DNA of 64,000 bases from Rhodeus uyekii (GCA_037043235.1 JAWRVZ010000111.1:515501-579500), one strand, 5' to 3'; shown: positions 46,088 to 56,411, numbered from the stretch's first letter. Translations and numbers: made by a program. The notes: generated from the letters alone by a model not told the origin.

Positions 46088-46113
46088 ACAGCTCGAGTTC
46101 CCTGAAAGGGAAC

Positions 46114-46480
46114 ACCATCCACACCATTACACCACCACCAGCCTGCACAGTGGTAACAAGGCATGATGGATCCATGTTCTCATTCTGTTTATGCCAAATT
46201 CTGACTACCATCTGAATGTCTCAACAGAAATCAAGACTCATCAGACCAGGCAACATTTTTCCAGTCTTCAACGGTCCAATTTTGGTGAGCTTGTGCAAAT
46301 TGAAGCCTCTTTTTCCTATTTGTAGTGGAGATGAGTGATACCGGTGGGGTTTTCTACTGTTGTAGCCCATCCCTCTCAAGGTTGTGTGTGTTGTGGCTTC
46401 ACAAATGCTTTGCTGCACTGCGTGACGCACCATGAGGCCCATGTTCTTCTCTCCTGTAATTCATGCAAAATGCATAAACT
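46114..46480 (-). pseudogene. Second Tc1-like transposase remnant, part 2
   Basis: On the minus strand VRHAVQQSICEATTHTTLRG and RKKRLQFAQAH-type sequence give the helix-turn-helix end and linker of a Tc1-like transposase, distinct from the copy at 38273. A frameshift falls near the first catalytic block (an AWSDES-like reading in another frame). A GGGVMVW block lies next to the DIRS boundary. The gene then continues, across the DIRS element, at 41110-41157. Dead copy. Confidence 0.75.
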
Positions 46481-46755
46481 TGTGTTTACATAAATTCATA
46501 GTTCTATACATTCATGAAAAATGAGAATACTTTATGTCCTCATTGTTTGATTTTATTGAGTTATATCCACTATATATTCACTTTGTAAAAATGTTTGAGC
46601 AGTTTGTTAGTTAAATGTTACGGGTACTTATTGTAATAATTTTTTATTCATTCTAATGTTTTTGAGCAATAAGTAATTTAGAAGATGTAGTTTGTAGACT
46701 GATTATTTGTGTACTCCTATATCTAGATGTAGAGGTTAAGAGAACCTACCAGGAA
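46481..46755. other. Unassigned AT-rich stretch
   Basis: No feature supported. Confidence 0.35.
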
Positions 46756-46890
46756 TGCTCTATTTGCATTAAAAAAAAAACTTTCCTCGGGAACCTACTG
46801 GGAACATTCAAATGATTGGTTCCCAGGACGTTCTGGGAACCAGAAACGAACATTCCCAGAACGTTTTGGGAACAAACAAAAAATGTTTAC
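46756..46890. repeat. Palindromic GAACGTTCTGGGAACC-type short repeats
   Basis: The words GGGAACCTACTGGGAACATT, CCAGGACGTTCTGGGAACC, CATTCCCAGAACGTT and TTGGGAAC repeat on both strands within 120 bases. They form a run of inverted and direct near-copies of a palindromic unit. Non-coding. Confidence 0.6.
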
Positions 46891-46927
46891 TGGGACTGCT
46901 GCCATCAGTGGATTCAGAAGACATGCT

Positions 46928-47175
46928 TTAAAGGAATAGGTTACTCATTTATTAACTCTTATGTTGTTTTAATACATTTGACAGTAGCTGATTATTTCCA
47001 TACCATGTAGAAAATACTATAGAAGTCGATGGCTGCCATCAACTGCTTGGCTACCAACATTCCTCAAAATATATTCTTCTGTGTTTGGCAAAAGAAAAAA
47101 ATATTTACGGATTTTGGAAAACTAGTTAAGTACATGATGACACAAGTTTTAATTGTGGGTTAACTATCTATTTAA
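46928..47175. mobile_element. Short TIR repeat (MITE) of a common cyprinid type
   Basis: TTTAAAGGAATAGGTTACTC at the left and GTGGGTTAACTATCTATTTAA at the right are imperfect inverted ends. The interior has ATTTACTC-like and AATACTATAGAAGTCGATGG words typical of a very abundant cyprinid repeat, related in style to the halves at 11818 and 14645. Confidence 0.6.
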
Positions 47176-47929
47176 TTGGAAATGAGTAACATGAACATTC
47201 ATGAAAATATCTTGTTTTGTGTTCAAAGGAGAAGGAAAGTTTTCTTTGGGTTTAGAGGGTGATGACATCCCTCATGTATCCTCATTTTCAAAAGTGCCTT
47301 TGAACAGATGGAAGTGTCACAACATTTTTGATAGTGCAAGAGTTGCGGTGCCCACACCCCTTATTTGCAAGTTCCAGACAGAGGTGCTGTCTGTTTGGAT
47401 AAAAGTATGGCATGATTAGAGGGTTGATCCTCAGAGGAGAAATTCATGAGAAAACTCCTGCTTGATGAGAACACAATGGGCCATCTTCCTATAAGTTGGC
47501 CCATGACAGCAGTGAATAATTTATTGACAGGTAATCACTGGTCAAAAGCGTAATCACAGTAGCATTATGGAACTCAATAGGGTGCATAAGGGGACCTCAA
47601 TAGGGGCTGATTTCTATTCATGATGAGTGGTCATCTGATTTTGGAAAACCACCAAGTGGTATTTTTCACGTTGGAAATGAATTCATCATGCTGGTTTTAG
47701 GATGCCAATTATTGCTTTGGGTATACCGTATCTCTAGCTTCTTAAAGGTGTTATAAAAAAACTGGATTTTTGGACTTTAGAAAATGTATTTTAATTTATT
47801 TTTTTTTTAGTCATCACTGTCCATTTCTGCTCAGTCTGCATGTGATGGATTGTGGCACTCTTCAATAAAAGGACTCTTCTGGTATCATGTCCAGAGCTCT
47901 GAGGTTCAATCTGAGGGACAGCTGTCAGC

Positions 47930-48490
47930 TATGTGGAGTGAAGAGAGGAATGAGGACTCAAACTAAATTCAAACAAATCTACCCCATGTGAGAAACCTGA
48001 CATGACTACAAACATTCGATGACACACAACAAGTAAACAATGAGTACCGACAACGATCCAGCACAGGACAGCAAATACAAGGAGAATAAATAGGGAACAC
48101 ACTGGGCAGGTAATGAGGGAGGTGGGGCAAATCAAACCAATAATGAGGAAACAAGATGGGTGAGGTTACACAAAAGATAGAAGAGCACATGGCACAAACC
48201 AATAATGAGGAAACAAGATGGGTGGGGTTACACAAAAGACAGAAGAGCCCATGGCACAAACCAATAATGAGGAAACAAGATAGGCGGAGTTACACAAAAG
48301 ACAGAAGAGCACATGGCACAAACCAATAATGAGGAAACAAGATGGGTGGGGTTACACAAAAGACAGAAGAGCACATGGCACAAACCAATAATGAGGAAAC
48401 AAGATGGGTGGGGTTACACAAAAGACAGAAGAGCACATGGCAGAAAGAAACACATATGACAAGTCATGTGCTCACAGAACATGACATGAA
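47930..48490 (-). repeat. LTR-like block containing a 62-bp tandem array
   Basis: AC/GA-rich on the plus strand, so T/C-rich on the minus strand, like the blocks at 603-1010 and 24277-24572. The single-copy blocks elsewhere carry one unit of what is an expanded array here (48134-48442). Boundaries approximate. Confidence 0.45.
48134..48442. repeat. Minisatellite, five units of 62 bp
   Basis: Five consecutive units, each starting AAACCAATAATGAGGAAAC and ending GAGCACATGGCAC (one unit has GCCCATGG), differ at only a few positions. The last unit is one base short and then diverges. Single related copies occur at about 741-805, and a partial one at 24545-24570. Confidence 0.95.
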
Positions 48491-48769
48491 CATTTAACAA
48501 ATGAGAACACTCATAAGCAGCACGTCTGCAAAAAAACAAGATGACTTGAAAGCATGCAACCAGTGGAAACACAAGCAGCGCTCTACACAACACAAGACCA
48601 ACACATGACATGAAAGCATGCAGCCTATGTAAACTTGAACCGTGTGCTACACAGCAACTGATGCGGACAAAAGAGTACACAGCCCGAGTGAACTCGAAAC
48701 GCAAACTGCAAAAATCAATGGCAACTTTACAATTATAACAATGAGTTGAAGCGAGTTGAAGTGAGTTGA

Positions 48770-48892
48770 TTGTTGAAGCGCACCTCCTCACCGCCGAAGA
48801 AACAGAGCCGCTTGCAGCCGCTCATGGACCAGTCCGTGAATTTGATCCACGGACCAACTTCTTCCGCGGACCGGGGGTTGGGGACCACTGGA
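48770..48892 (-). mobile_element. hAT-like terminal fragment
   Basis: The end GCGGACCGGGGGTTGGGGACCACTG-type sequence (48868-48892) is a hAT terminus, preceded by GC-rich CGGACC/GGACCA words. The opposite end is not found nearby. The terminus resembles the fragment at 31340. Confidence 0.45.
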
Positions 48893-49640
48893 TTAAGTAA
48901 TAAAAATGTTACATTAAAGTAAATTATTTAAAAATATAAACCAAATGCTTATTCAAAGATGATGAATAATTGTATTTGTTTACCTGCACGTCATGTGACC
49001 ATTATCCAATATCAAAGCAACATCGAAATGTGAAAGTGTTAAGTTGCTAAAATCTCTTTTTTCTTCAAACAATAAAATGCAATGTTCTTTCTATTTCTGA
49101 CAAAAATGAACTGGTTTGGAATGATTTTAGGATGTTTAAGTAATGACAAACTGTTCATGTTTGGCTGGACGATCCTTTTAACACTATTTAATAAATACTT
49201 AAAGACAGCCACCCACATACCAACAAATGCATGTCTGTGCATCATTCTAGGAGAGACACACTATAATTGAGGTCAGTCACCCTGTCCATGCTTTGATCCC
49301 TGATCATAAAGCTTGTGAATCAGTTATACCCTGTCAAAGGCCTTGAAACCGTTATGGCTCAATAATGATATCTGCCCTCTTCACATAATCCTCTCAAATT
49401 ATTTCCAATCAAGACACAACCAACTACATCCCATCCACTCAGCCTAATGGATGGACATGCCTCCAACACTCTTGGAAATTAGTTTTTTTATTAATCCGTG
49501 GAACAGTGACCCATACACACAAAAATATTAATAGTATCTAATATCAATTAAGTGATAATCATCAGTTAAGTAATTTAGTTAGCATTGGATAGCAGAGGGA
49601 ATTGTGTGTGAGAGAGAATCATAGTTCATATATAATCATA
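48893..49640. other. Unassigned AT-rich stretch
   Basis: No feature supported before the (TA)n tract. Confidence 0.35.
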
Positions 49641-49641
49641 C

Positions 49642-49686
<45 letters not shown>
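49640..49686. repeat. (TA)n microsatellite, left of a pogo-like element
   Basis: A TA run interrupted by one TG. The transposon at 49687 sits in it and the run continues at 50318-50362, so this was probably a single tract before insertion. Confidence 0.9.
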
Positions 49687-49689
<3 letters not shown>

Positions 49690-50025
49690 TGGTACCTCGA
49701 CATACGAAAGGCTCAACTTACGAAAAATCCAAGTTACGAAAGCAAAGATGAAAAATTTTACTGCTCTAAATACGAAAAGTTTTCAAGATACGAAAGGTTT
49801 GTGAAAGTCCGAGATTCGCGCAGCACGCCGCCATCTTAGTTATAGTAGTCTCGCCACCATCCTCCTGCTCTCCCATTGGTTCCTGATGCTAGCCAAGCCA
49901 TGAGATCCTTCTCTCTAATTGGACAGCATCCCTCCCATCATGCATCTTCTATACGTACGTGCTGGCGTGCTTTAGCTCTGCCACATTTTTTATGTGTTTT
50001 CGTAAAGTTAAGTGTACGTACGTAC

Positions 50026-50097
50026 CAGTGGCGTAGCCACGGGGGGGCCTGAGCCCTCTCATTTACATGTCCGGCCCCCTCAGATTTTCAATTGTTT
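50026..50097 (+). mobile_element. hAT-like terminus nested in the pogo-like element
   Basis: CAGTGGCGTAGCCACGGGGG is a familiar hAT end. No complementary right end is visible, so the piece is truncated. It directly abuts the tRNA-like sequence. Confidence 0.45.
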
Positions 50098-50173
50098 AAA
50101 ATTGAGAGGTTAAGGCGACGAACTACAGACCCATTGAGGTTTCCCCGCACAGGTTCGAATCCTGCCGAGAACG
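50098..50173 (+). pseudogene. tRNA-Ser-like pseudogene or SINE head
   Basis: GAGAGGTTAAGGCGA gives a serine-type D arm, TTTCCCCGCACAGG a long variable-arm end, and GGTTCGAATCC (50152-50162) a perfect T arm and B box. CCTGCCGAGAACG follows as the 3' side of the acceptor stem. The 5' acceptor strand does not pair with it and the anticodon stem is mispaired, so it is not a working tRNA. It may be the head of a tRNA-derived SINE. Confidence 0.65.
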
Positions 50174-50313
50174 ACAATTATGAAATTCATTGGGGTGGTT
50201 TTGGAGGGCTTGGAACGGATTAGCCATTTTACATGTAAAATGTGTTCCAAGAAACGAAAAACTCATTATACGAAGGCCGCCTCGGAACGGATTAATTTCG
50301 TATCTCGAGGTAC

Positions 50314-50317
<4 letters not shown>

Positions 50318-50362
<45 letters not shown>
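50318..50362. repeat. (TA)n microsatellite, right of the pogo-like element
   Basis: Uninterrupted TA run continuing the tract at 49640-49686. Confidence 0.9.
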
Positions 50363-50366
<4 letters not shown>

Positions 50367-50513
50367 AATTTTACATTTGGCAGATGTTTTTATCCAAAGC
50401 AACTTACATTGCATTCAAGGAACACATTTAATCTGTTCTTGCTTTCCTGGGATAAAAAACCTTTGACCTTGGTGTTGTAAACACCAATGCTCTGCTGATT
50501 GAGCTACAGGAAA
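50363..50513 (-). repeat. tRNA-derived SINE
   Basis: On the minus strand the sequence starts CCTGTAGCTCAATCAGCAGA (tRNA A-box region). A degraded B-box region and a TTTTATCCCAGG stretch follow. It ends in the conserved block GCAATGTAAGTTGCTTTGGA then TAAAAACATCTGCCAAATG, which is the common 3' block of cyprinid SINEs. About 150 bp, typical of the family. Confidence 0.8.
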
Positions 50514-52680
50514 GGTTATATTAAAAACAAAGAATATTGGAGTAAAATATTGTTTTAAAAGAAAATCAATTTCTGTCTTTCTATTATTGTGTTAATTATT
50601 AGTCCAATTTCCTATCAGTTTTTAAGTGATAGTTGTTTCTAAACCAATTAGTTTAAGATAGGCTTCTGGCTCTCACAATGGGCAGAACACATGTTTTTCA
50701 CTGAGAAGAGAAATAAAATGTAATGTACATCTTTGCTGCAGCTCTAAAGGGGAGAAAATGCCACACATACAGATTCCCAACACATGTCTCTCAATCATCA
50801 TTTTCTCTCACAGGTTCAACTCATGTCTCACTCTTTAGGCTAACATATATTTTTTTCAGCCCACTTACAATACAACAAACCAATACAAACTGCTGTGGTT
50901 TATTTATTTTTTTTAGCTCTTTTGAATTGTTTTATTCAAAACAATACCACCTTGCTCCTCACTTGCCTCTAGTTGTCCATGGATCTTCCTCTTCCCACAC
51001 AGGTGTAACTTTTCATAGTGTAAGTCAAGTATAAAGGAATACCCCAAGGAATGGATGACTGCTAGGTGAGGAAAGGAAACTCCGTGACAGTGAGTGGGTC
51101 CTATTTTGAGTTTATTTATGCTATCCACAGCATCGATTTTCAAAACAACTCCTAATATCTCTAGGGCTCTATTCAAATTTAGCTGGATGGTCTGGGATGG
51201 TCAAATTTAAGACATTCTACTGTAGGTAAGTATTAAGCTGCCACAGAAAAAGGTCTGCTTGTCAAAGCTTTGAAATTAAGTTGATCAAGTAACAAATTGA
51301 AAGGAATTGCCCTTGAACAATAACAAAAATACTCACAAAGACGGATTTGTACTGTACAACTTTGTCCCTGAGGGTCCTTTGCTTTAGGCTCACATTGTTA
51401 AAATGTTAATGAATCATGAAGTATGATATTGTCAAAGACCTGAAACACTTGCAAGGTTACTTTCCTGAACCACTCTGGATTCTTTTCCGTGTCATGTCTT
51501 ACATGATGAGAGGAGGAGTAGCACTCGGTTGTCATTGACTCAGACATATGTTCTGTCCCATGCTACAGGCTGAGGCAGTGAAGAAGAGGAGGGAGCAACA
51601 CAAGGCAGAGACATAACAAATGAGATAGTGGAAGTGGAACAGACAGCAGAGACGGTGTAATTTCTCCTCCAGCTCACTTCACAGTTCAGCTCTCTGTCGA
51701 ACCCAGAGAGGCTTCTGCCAAGACTAGCCCCCCTTTTTGTAGCTCTGCTTGGAGACAGACCCTAGAGAACCCAGGTATAGAGAGAAAGAACTGTTCCAAT
51801 TTTCTGGGTATTATTGCACGAGAGTTTTTTTCCCACAGCCACAATGTTGAGATTTTTTGGAAAACAAAATTCTGACCTGTTCATTCCGACTGTAGATTAG
51901 CAGACAGATTATACTAGAGCTCAAAACAAACTTCACTTTTATGGTAATTTATCTGAATGACTTTTAACCAGCTGCTCTCAAGGAGATTGTTTCCCCTCAA
52001 GTTCACACAGGTCTCGCTCATCAACCAAATTTCAAAACATGATCCACTAATACATTTGACAACCAGAAGGTGCATGTGCTTCTTTCACCTGGTTCCATTG
52101 TTATTTTTATTTTTTTTATTTTTTTGCATGGTGCAAGCATGGTGATGGTGATGATCTGTCTTTGTTTCCAGATGGATCGTTTTCACTGCTGCACAGCTGT
52201 TTTCCGTCTGCCCGAATGGATTATAGTTTGTTGCTTCGAATAGTTTTGATCTTGTTTTAGATCACTTGACGTTTATTTTGCTTAATACAACTTAGACAAT
52301 ATTAGATCATTTAAATAAATTGTGATTGTCACATCAATCTGACATCGCTAGCTTCAATCTAAATTCCTATCACAACACGTTAGCATTGCGCTAGCTTGTT
52401 TTATCTGCCATCTGTGCAGACAAGCCCATCAACAACTGTGGTGAGTCGGAGCAATCTACACACGTGGTGAGTCATGTCATATTCTGCAGTTATTGTCACT
52501 TGTACTGCCTGCTATATGTATAGCATAGCTTTTTTCTGTCGGCAGTGAGGGTTTCAGATGTGATAAATTGATTTTTTCCGCTCCCAAACAGACTACACAC
52601 AAGAGGTTCAATTTGATGCTGCACCAGTGCCCTTGAAAGGTTAGCACATTCTTCCATCTTAAAATATATATCTAAACAAT
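50514..52680. other. Unassigned stretch, possible exon-like part at 51480-51774
   Basis: Mostly AT-rich with no coding motif. The part from about 51480 to 51774 is less AT-rich and purine-rich and ends at AACCCAG followed by GTATAG, a splice-donor-like junction. I see no supporting open frame, so this is only a weak candidate for an untranslated host exon. Confidence 0.25.
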
Positions 52681-52684
52681 GACA

Positions 52685-53050
52685 AATGCGCAAAAGTTAC
52701 TTCATGCGTTCATGAGCTCAAAGTTAGATTATTGTAATGCTCTACTGGGTGGTTTCCCTGCACTATGAATAAACAAACTCCAAATGGTCCAAAATGCAGC
52801 AGCTTTTCTTACTAGTTCTTACTAGAACCAGGAAGACATCTACACTGATATTAGTCTCTGTTTATCCAGAGGATACTGTAGTCAGCCAGATCCGGGCCAC
52901 ATCCAGATCAGATGAAGGACCTGTATCTTGACACAAGCACAACACAGCCCTGAAGTGTCTGCAGAGACCATGACTCTATTAGACCCTCCCCTGTGAAGGC
53001 CTCATGAATCCGATCTCCAACCAAATGGAACTGGATTAAATGTTTTGATT
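52685..53050 (+). pseudogene. L2-type LINE 3' part, segment 1
   Basis: SSKLDYCNALLGG near 52716-52755 is the RT thumb motif of L2/CR1-group LINEs, followed by a decayed frame (NKQTPNGPKCSSF in a shifted reading). The 3' untranslated region starts after about 52850. A hAT element interrupts it at 53059 and it resumes at 54076. Confidence 0.65.
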
Positions 53051-53058
53051 GTCTATAT

Positions 53059-54067
53059 CAGGGGTGTCAAACGTACGGCCCGCGGGACGGATCCGGCCCG
53101 CCAGGGGGTTCAGTCCGGCCTGGGAGATAAATCTGCAATATGGAAAAAAATATATATATTTTCGGCGGAACTAACAGCAGATGGCAGCACTGAGTTCTGT
53201 CAGTTTACGCGCTGTCCTGTTGGCCGTGGCAACCTCATCGTCGAAATTTCTGTCAAAAAAGAGAAAAGTGGACACAAAGTGTCAGATTTTTCAAGAAAAA
53301 TTTACCTCTTCCTATCCACGGAGGTGACTGGGAAACTGAGAATACAGAAGGTAAATGAAATGCTGGTGGGTCTGAGGAAAAAGCGATCCGTTTTCACCCG
53401 AAGCTGAGAGTTCAGTGAAGCTGCAGTGAAAGCCAGTTACGTGCTGCAAGCGTTCATCCTGACGTGAGGCAGTACAAAGACAATATTTCAGAGTTGCTGA
53501 GGGAGTTTGAGAAACGATTTCAGGTCTTTAGCGAATTGCAGTTTTCGCAAATTGATAAAGTTAATTTGTTTACATAAAAACCACACATATGTATAAACTT
53601 GCAAATTTTACAAACAATTTTTTATAAAACAGCTGCCACTTTATTTCACACATTTTAAGTGTGTGAAGTCAATTCATGTGTTCAGAATTGCTTCCCAGAG
53701 TTGGAAAATAAATTTTAAATAATTGATATTTGATTTATGTTAACATGCAGGACAGTGTTTTAAAGTTCCACAAAACTGTGACTAAATGCTTTGCATCTTT
53801 GTAAAATAACTGACAATTTTTTTATGCATAATGCACTTAAATAAATGTTAAACTGAGTAATGATGTTTTTGAAATTGCACATACTATACGTAGGTTGTTT
53901 ATAATATATTTTGTAAAAGGACAATTAATTTAATTTAAAGATTTTTATAATTTATAATATAATGCACTAATACAAATAAAGCGGACTTATTGTTTACTGG
54001 TCTGGCCCCCTTGACATCAGATTAAGTAGTATGCGGCCCCCCGACCAAAATGAGTTTGACACCCCTG
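53059..54067 (+). mobile_element. hAT element with CAGGGGTGTCAAAC ends and transposase remnant
   Basis: The ends CAGGGGTGTCAAAC and GTTTGACACCCCTG are perfect inverted repeats, flanked by identical eight-base duplications GTCTATAT (53051-53058 and 54068-54075). GC-rich GCGGCCCC/GGCCCG words flank an AT-rich interior. A transposase remnant lies at 53155-53580. It inserted in the 3' region of the LINE. Confidence 0.9.
53155..53580 (+). pseudogene. hAT transposase remnant
   Basis: The first part reads VSDFSRKIYLFLSTEVTGKL and then IQKVNEMLVGLRKKRSVFTR. It ends at a stop followed by EFSEAAVKASYVL. This resembles the N-terminal region of hAT proteins related to GTF2IRD2-type sequences. A second piece in another frame reads YKDNISELLREFEKRF, which is far downstream in full-length members, so the RNase-H-like catalytic core is deleted. 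Non-functional. Confidence 0.6.
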
Positions 54068-54075
54068 GTCTATAT

Positions 54076-54405
54076 CATAGTCAAAGCCATGTTTGTTTGT
54101 TTTGCCAGAGGAGAACTGGTCCCCTGACGGAACTTGGTTTCTCCCAAGGTTTTTTCTGCATTCTGTTCTTCATTCAGTCTGTCACCAGTTGGAGTTTTGG
54201 TTCCTTGCCACTGTCGCCTCTGGTTTGCTTAGTTGGGGACACATAACACTTAATATTCATCAATATTATTGATTTGCCTGCTCTTCTAGAGCTACTTTAC
54301 AGACAAAACAAACATTGTTGTGGTGTTTTCCTGTTATCTCTGTAAAGATGATTTGAAACAATCTCTATTGTAAAAAGCGCTATGTAAATAAAGGTGACGA
54401 CTCAT
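54076..54405 (+). repeat. L2-type LINE 3' untranslated tail, segment 2
   Basis: TTTCTCCCAAGGTTTTTTCT, GTTCCTTGCCACTGTCGCC and CTTAGTTGGGGACAC, ending AAAGCGCTATGTAAATAAAG, form a frequent fish LINE 3' tail. It continues from 53050 across the hAT insertion. Confidence 0.7.
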
Positions 54406-55279
54406 AAGACAATGCCATTTAGACATTTTATTGGAATATTCCAAGTTCAATACAAATTAAGTTAAATCAACAATGATTGTGGCATCCAACTTTATTTCAA
54501 CAGTCCACTTTCTACTAACCATACGTAATTTTGCATCTACAAATCACCTTTGTTGGTTATTGTCAATGTTACACACTTCTTTGTGCTACCATTAAATGGG
54601 ATTTATGTTTATCAACCGTTCTTGTCACTTTCCTTCCGAGTTCCGCGTAACACATGGGTGACTGCCGCCCACACACAAACACAAAACATAACTGAAATGT
54701 CCAGGCCTGGTCGCTCTTCCTTTTATGTTTCTGCTTGTCCGTGAGTTATGAGGCTGGAGCGATGCACCACATGGACTATCGAAATAAAGTGTAACTTAAA
54801 AATGTAATGGTAGTGAAGGGGCCAATTCACAGAAATTTAAATATTTTGTGTTTCAAAATTACAGTATAGAAACAAGCCATGAGCAATAATCACGATAAGT
54901 TGATTTTAGTTGGGTAAAAAATAAATGTAGTAACTTTTTCAGTAAAAAGTAATATTACATATATTACACAACTTTGTTGGAATTACACTGCCTAAACCTG
55001 TAAAATGACAATAAAATTTCCATGAACACAAACAAAAACAAAAAAAGCACAATTTTTTCAAACATTTTAACAGAAGAGTTCATATAAGTGCTTTCATAAA
55101 ATTTTAATTTTCCATTTACTTCCATTGTCTCACCATAACCTTAAAAATTGATGTGTCAAAATTATTTTTGTGGTAATGAACTGTATGCTACAGATGCAGT
55201 CAGATGATCTTAACTTTGAAATGTTTCTTTAAGTGTGGCTGAATTGTCAGAATACTTTCCGGGGGTAGTTTAAAAAAAA

Positions 55280-55280
<1 letters not shown>
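54406..55280. other. Unassigned AT-rich stretch
   Basis: No feature supported. Confidence 0.35.

Positions 55281-55282
<2 letters not shown>

Positions 55283-55347
<65 letters not shown>
55283..55347. repeat. (TA)n microsatellite
   Basis: About 32 uninterrupted TA units. Confidence 0.95.
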
Positions 55348-55348
<1 letters not shown>

Positions 55349-56259
55349 CCTTTCAAATGATAGAAAATAACTGCAATAAAAAGCAGGAAAGTTCATCCCC
55401 CATGCCTTAGGTATTGTTTTTGTGCACTTACAAGAGCAACAACAATCAATAATCCACATTTATACACAACTATAATTGGTCCAATCCCATGTTTTTTAAT
55501 GCTCACTAACCGTCCTCCGCATTTTTCAAAGCAGAGCACTCTACTTTATTAGCAAGTTTTCTTGTCTTCTCTGAAGATGGATAACATTGCTTATCATCCT
55601 TTTTTGTTGAGTGTTTGTCTTGGTTACATGCAATCCTTGGTTAGTGTGCTACTAATGACCTTGAGATTGGTCCCTGGTAGCTAGCCAGCTAATGTTGTGG
55701 GGATTCATTACACCCTACTAACATGTGCTAAGTCATGCAGCAGTGATTCATTTAGCTGTCAGATTGACCTCAGGTATGCCACCTGCCCACCTACCACCAT
55801 CTTAAAGCAAACAATGACCGTTTTACGTACGTCTTCATTCTAAACCTGATCCCCACTATCTCGTTGCCATTGGAGTCACAAGAGCTTGCATTTTGTGGAT
55901 ATTGACCGCTCTTTGCGAGGTGTGAGGTAATTGAGAATATAGCACTTTAAACTGGATGGTGTTGTGGCTAGACTCTCCATCTGCAAAACAAATAATTACA
56001 GGTCAGCTGGAGGACAGTAAGAGTCGAATGCATAGTACACTGATCATTAATCACACTTACCCTGAGTCCTTTACTGGCTGAGCCTTTAAATGGGATGCAG
56101 GCCTAAAGATCCACTCAGCATTGCACCACGGAAAGAACAGGGATCAAATAAATTGCTCAAATAAGAGAAAGCTAAAATTGACATTAATGCACAATATGGT
56201 GCAATAGTGCAAATGTACCAAAAAAAAATCTGTGAATAGTGCAATTCCTCTTTGTTTAG
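55348..56259. other. Unassigned stretch left of DIRS A2
   Basis: No domain, RNA gene or repeat end recognised. Confidence 0.35.
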
Positions 56260-56387
56260 GTTCCCTTTCAGGGAACTCGAGCTGCGTCAAAGCGCTAGGG
56301 GATATAGCCTTGCGTCAGTCACGTGAAGATCTGTGCAACCAATGAGAGACGAACGCGTGTGAATGCGTCACTGCCGGCGATTGCCGG

Positions 56388-56411
56388 TGACGTCATGAGG
56401 AAGAGCATAAA
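56388..56411 (+). promoter_or_regulatory. Probable DIRS A2 promoter (CRE-like and TATA-like)
   Basis: TGACGTCA (56388-56395) and ATAAA (56407-56411), 11 bases apart, lie about 85 bases before the Gag ATG at 56496. Same layout as A1 and E. Confidence 0.55.

Larger units (their letters stand above)
41158..46113 (-). mobile_element. DIRS-type retrotransposon A1, nearly full length
   Basis: Read on the minus strand the element begins GTTCCCTTTCAGGGAACTCG at 46113 and ends AGACGTT at 41158. It carries terminal inverted repeats of about 155 bp (41212-41364 and 45935-46087) that look identical base for base. An internal complementary region lies at 41411-41508. Gene order is Gag, RT/RNase H, tyrosine recombinase. 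Gag and RT/RNase H are open; the recombinase has lost about 193 bp compared with A2. It lies in a Tc1-like element at a GTT and no other target duplication is visible. Identical repeats suggest recent insertion. Confidence 0.92.
49687..50317. mobile_element. pogo/Tigger-like element with CAGTGGTACCTCG ends
   Basis: CAGTGGTACCTCGACATACG at the left and CGTATCTCGAGGTACCACT at the right form inverted ends. TACGAAA words recur near both ends. It is flanked by TA repeats, so the TA target is consistent but cannot be proven. It has no transposase. Its interior carries a hAT-like end (50026) and a tRNA-Ser-like sequence (50098-50173). Confidence 0.75.

Noticed and set aside
48134..48442. CRISPR-like array
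   Set aside because: The five 62-bp units are contiguous, with no spacers, in a fish genome. It is a minisatellite.
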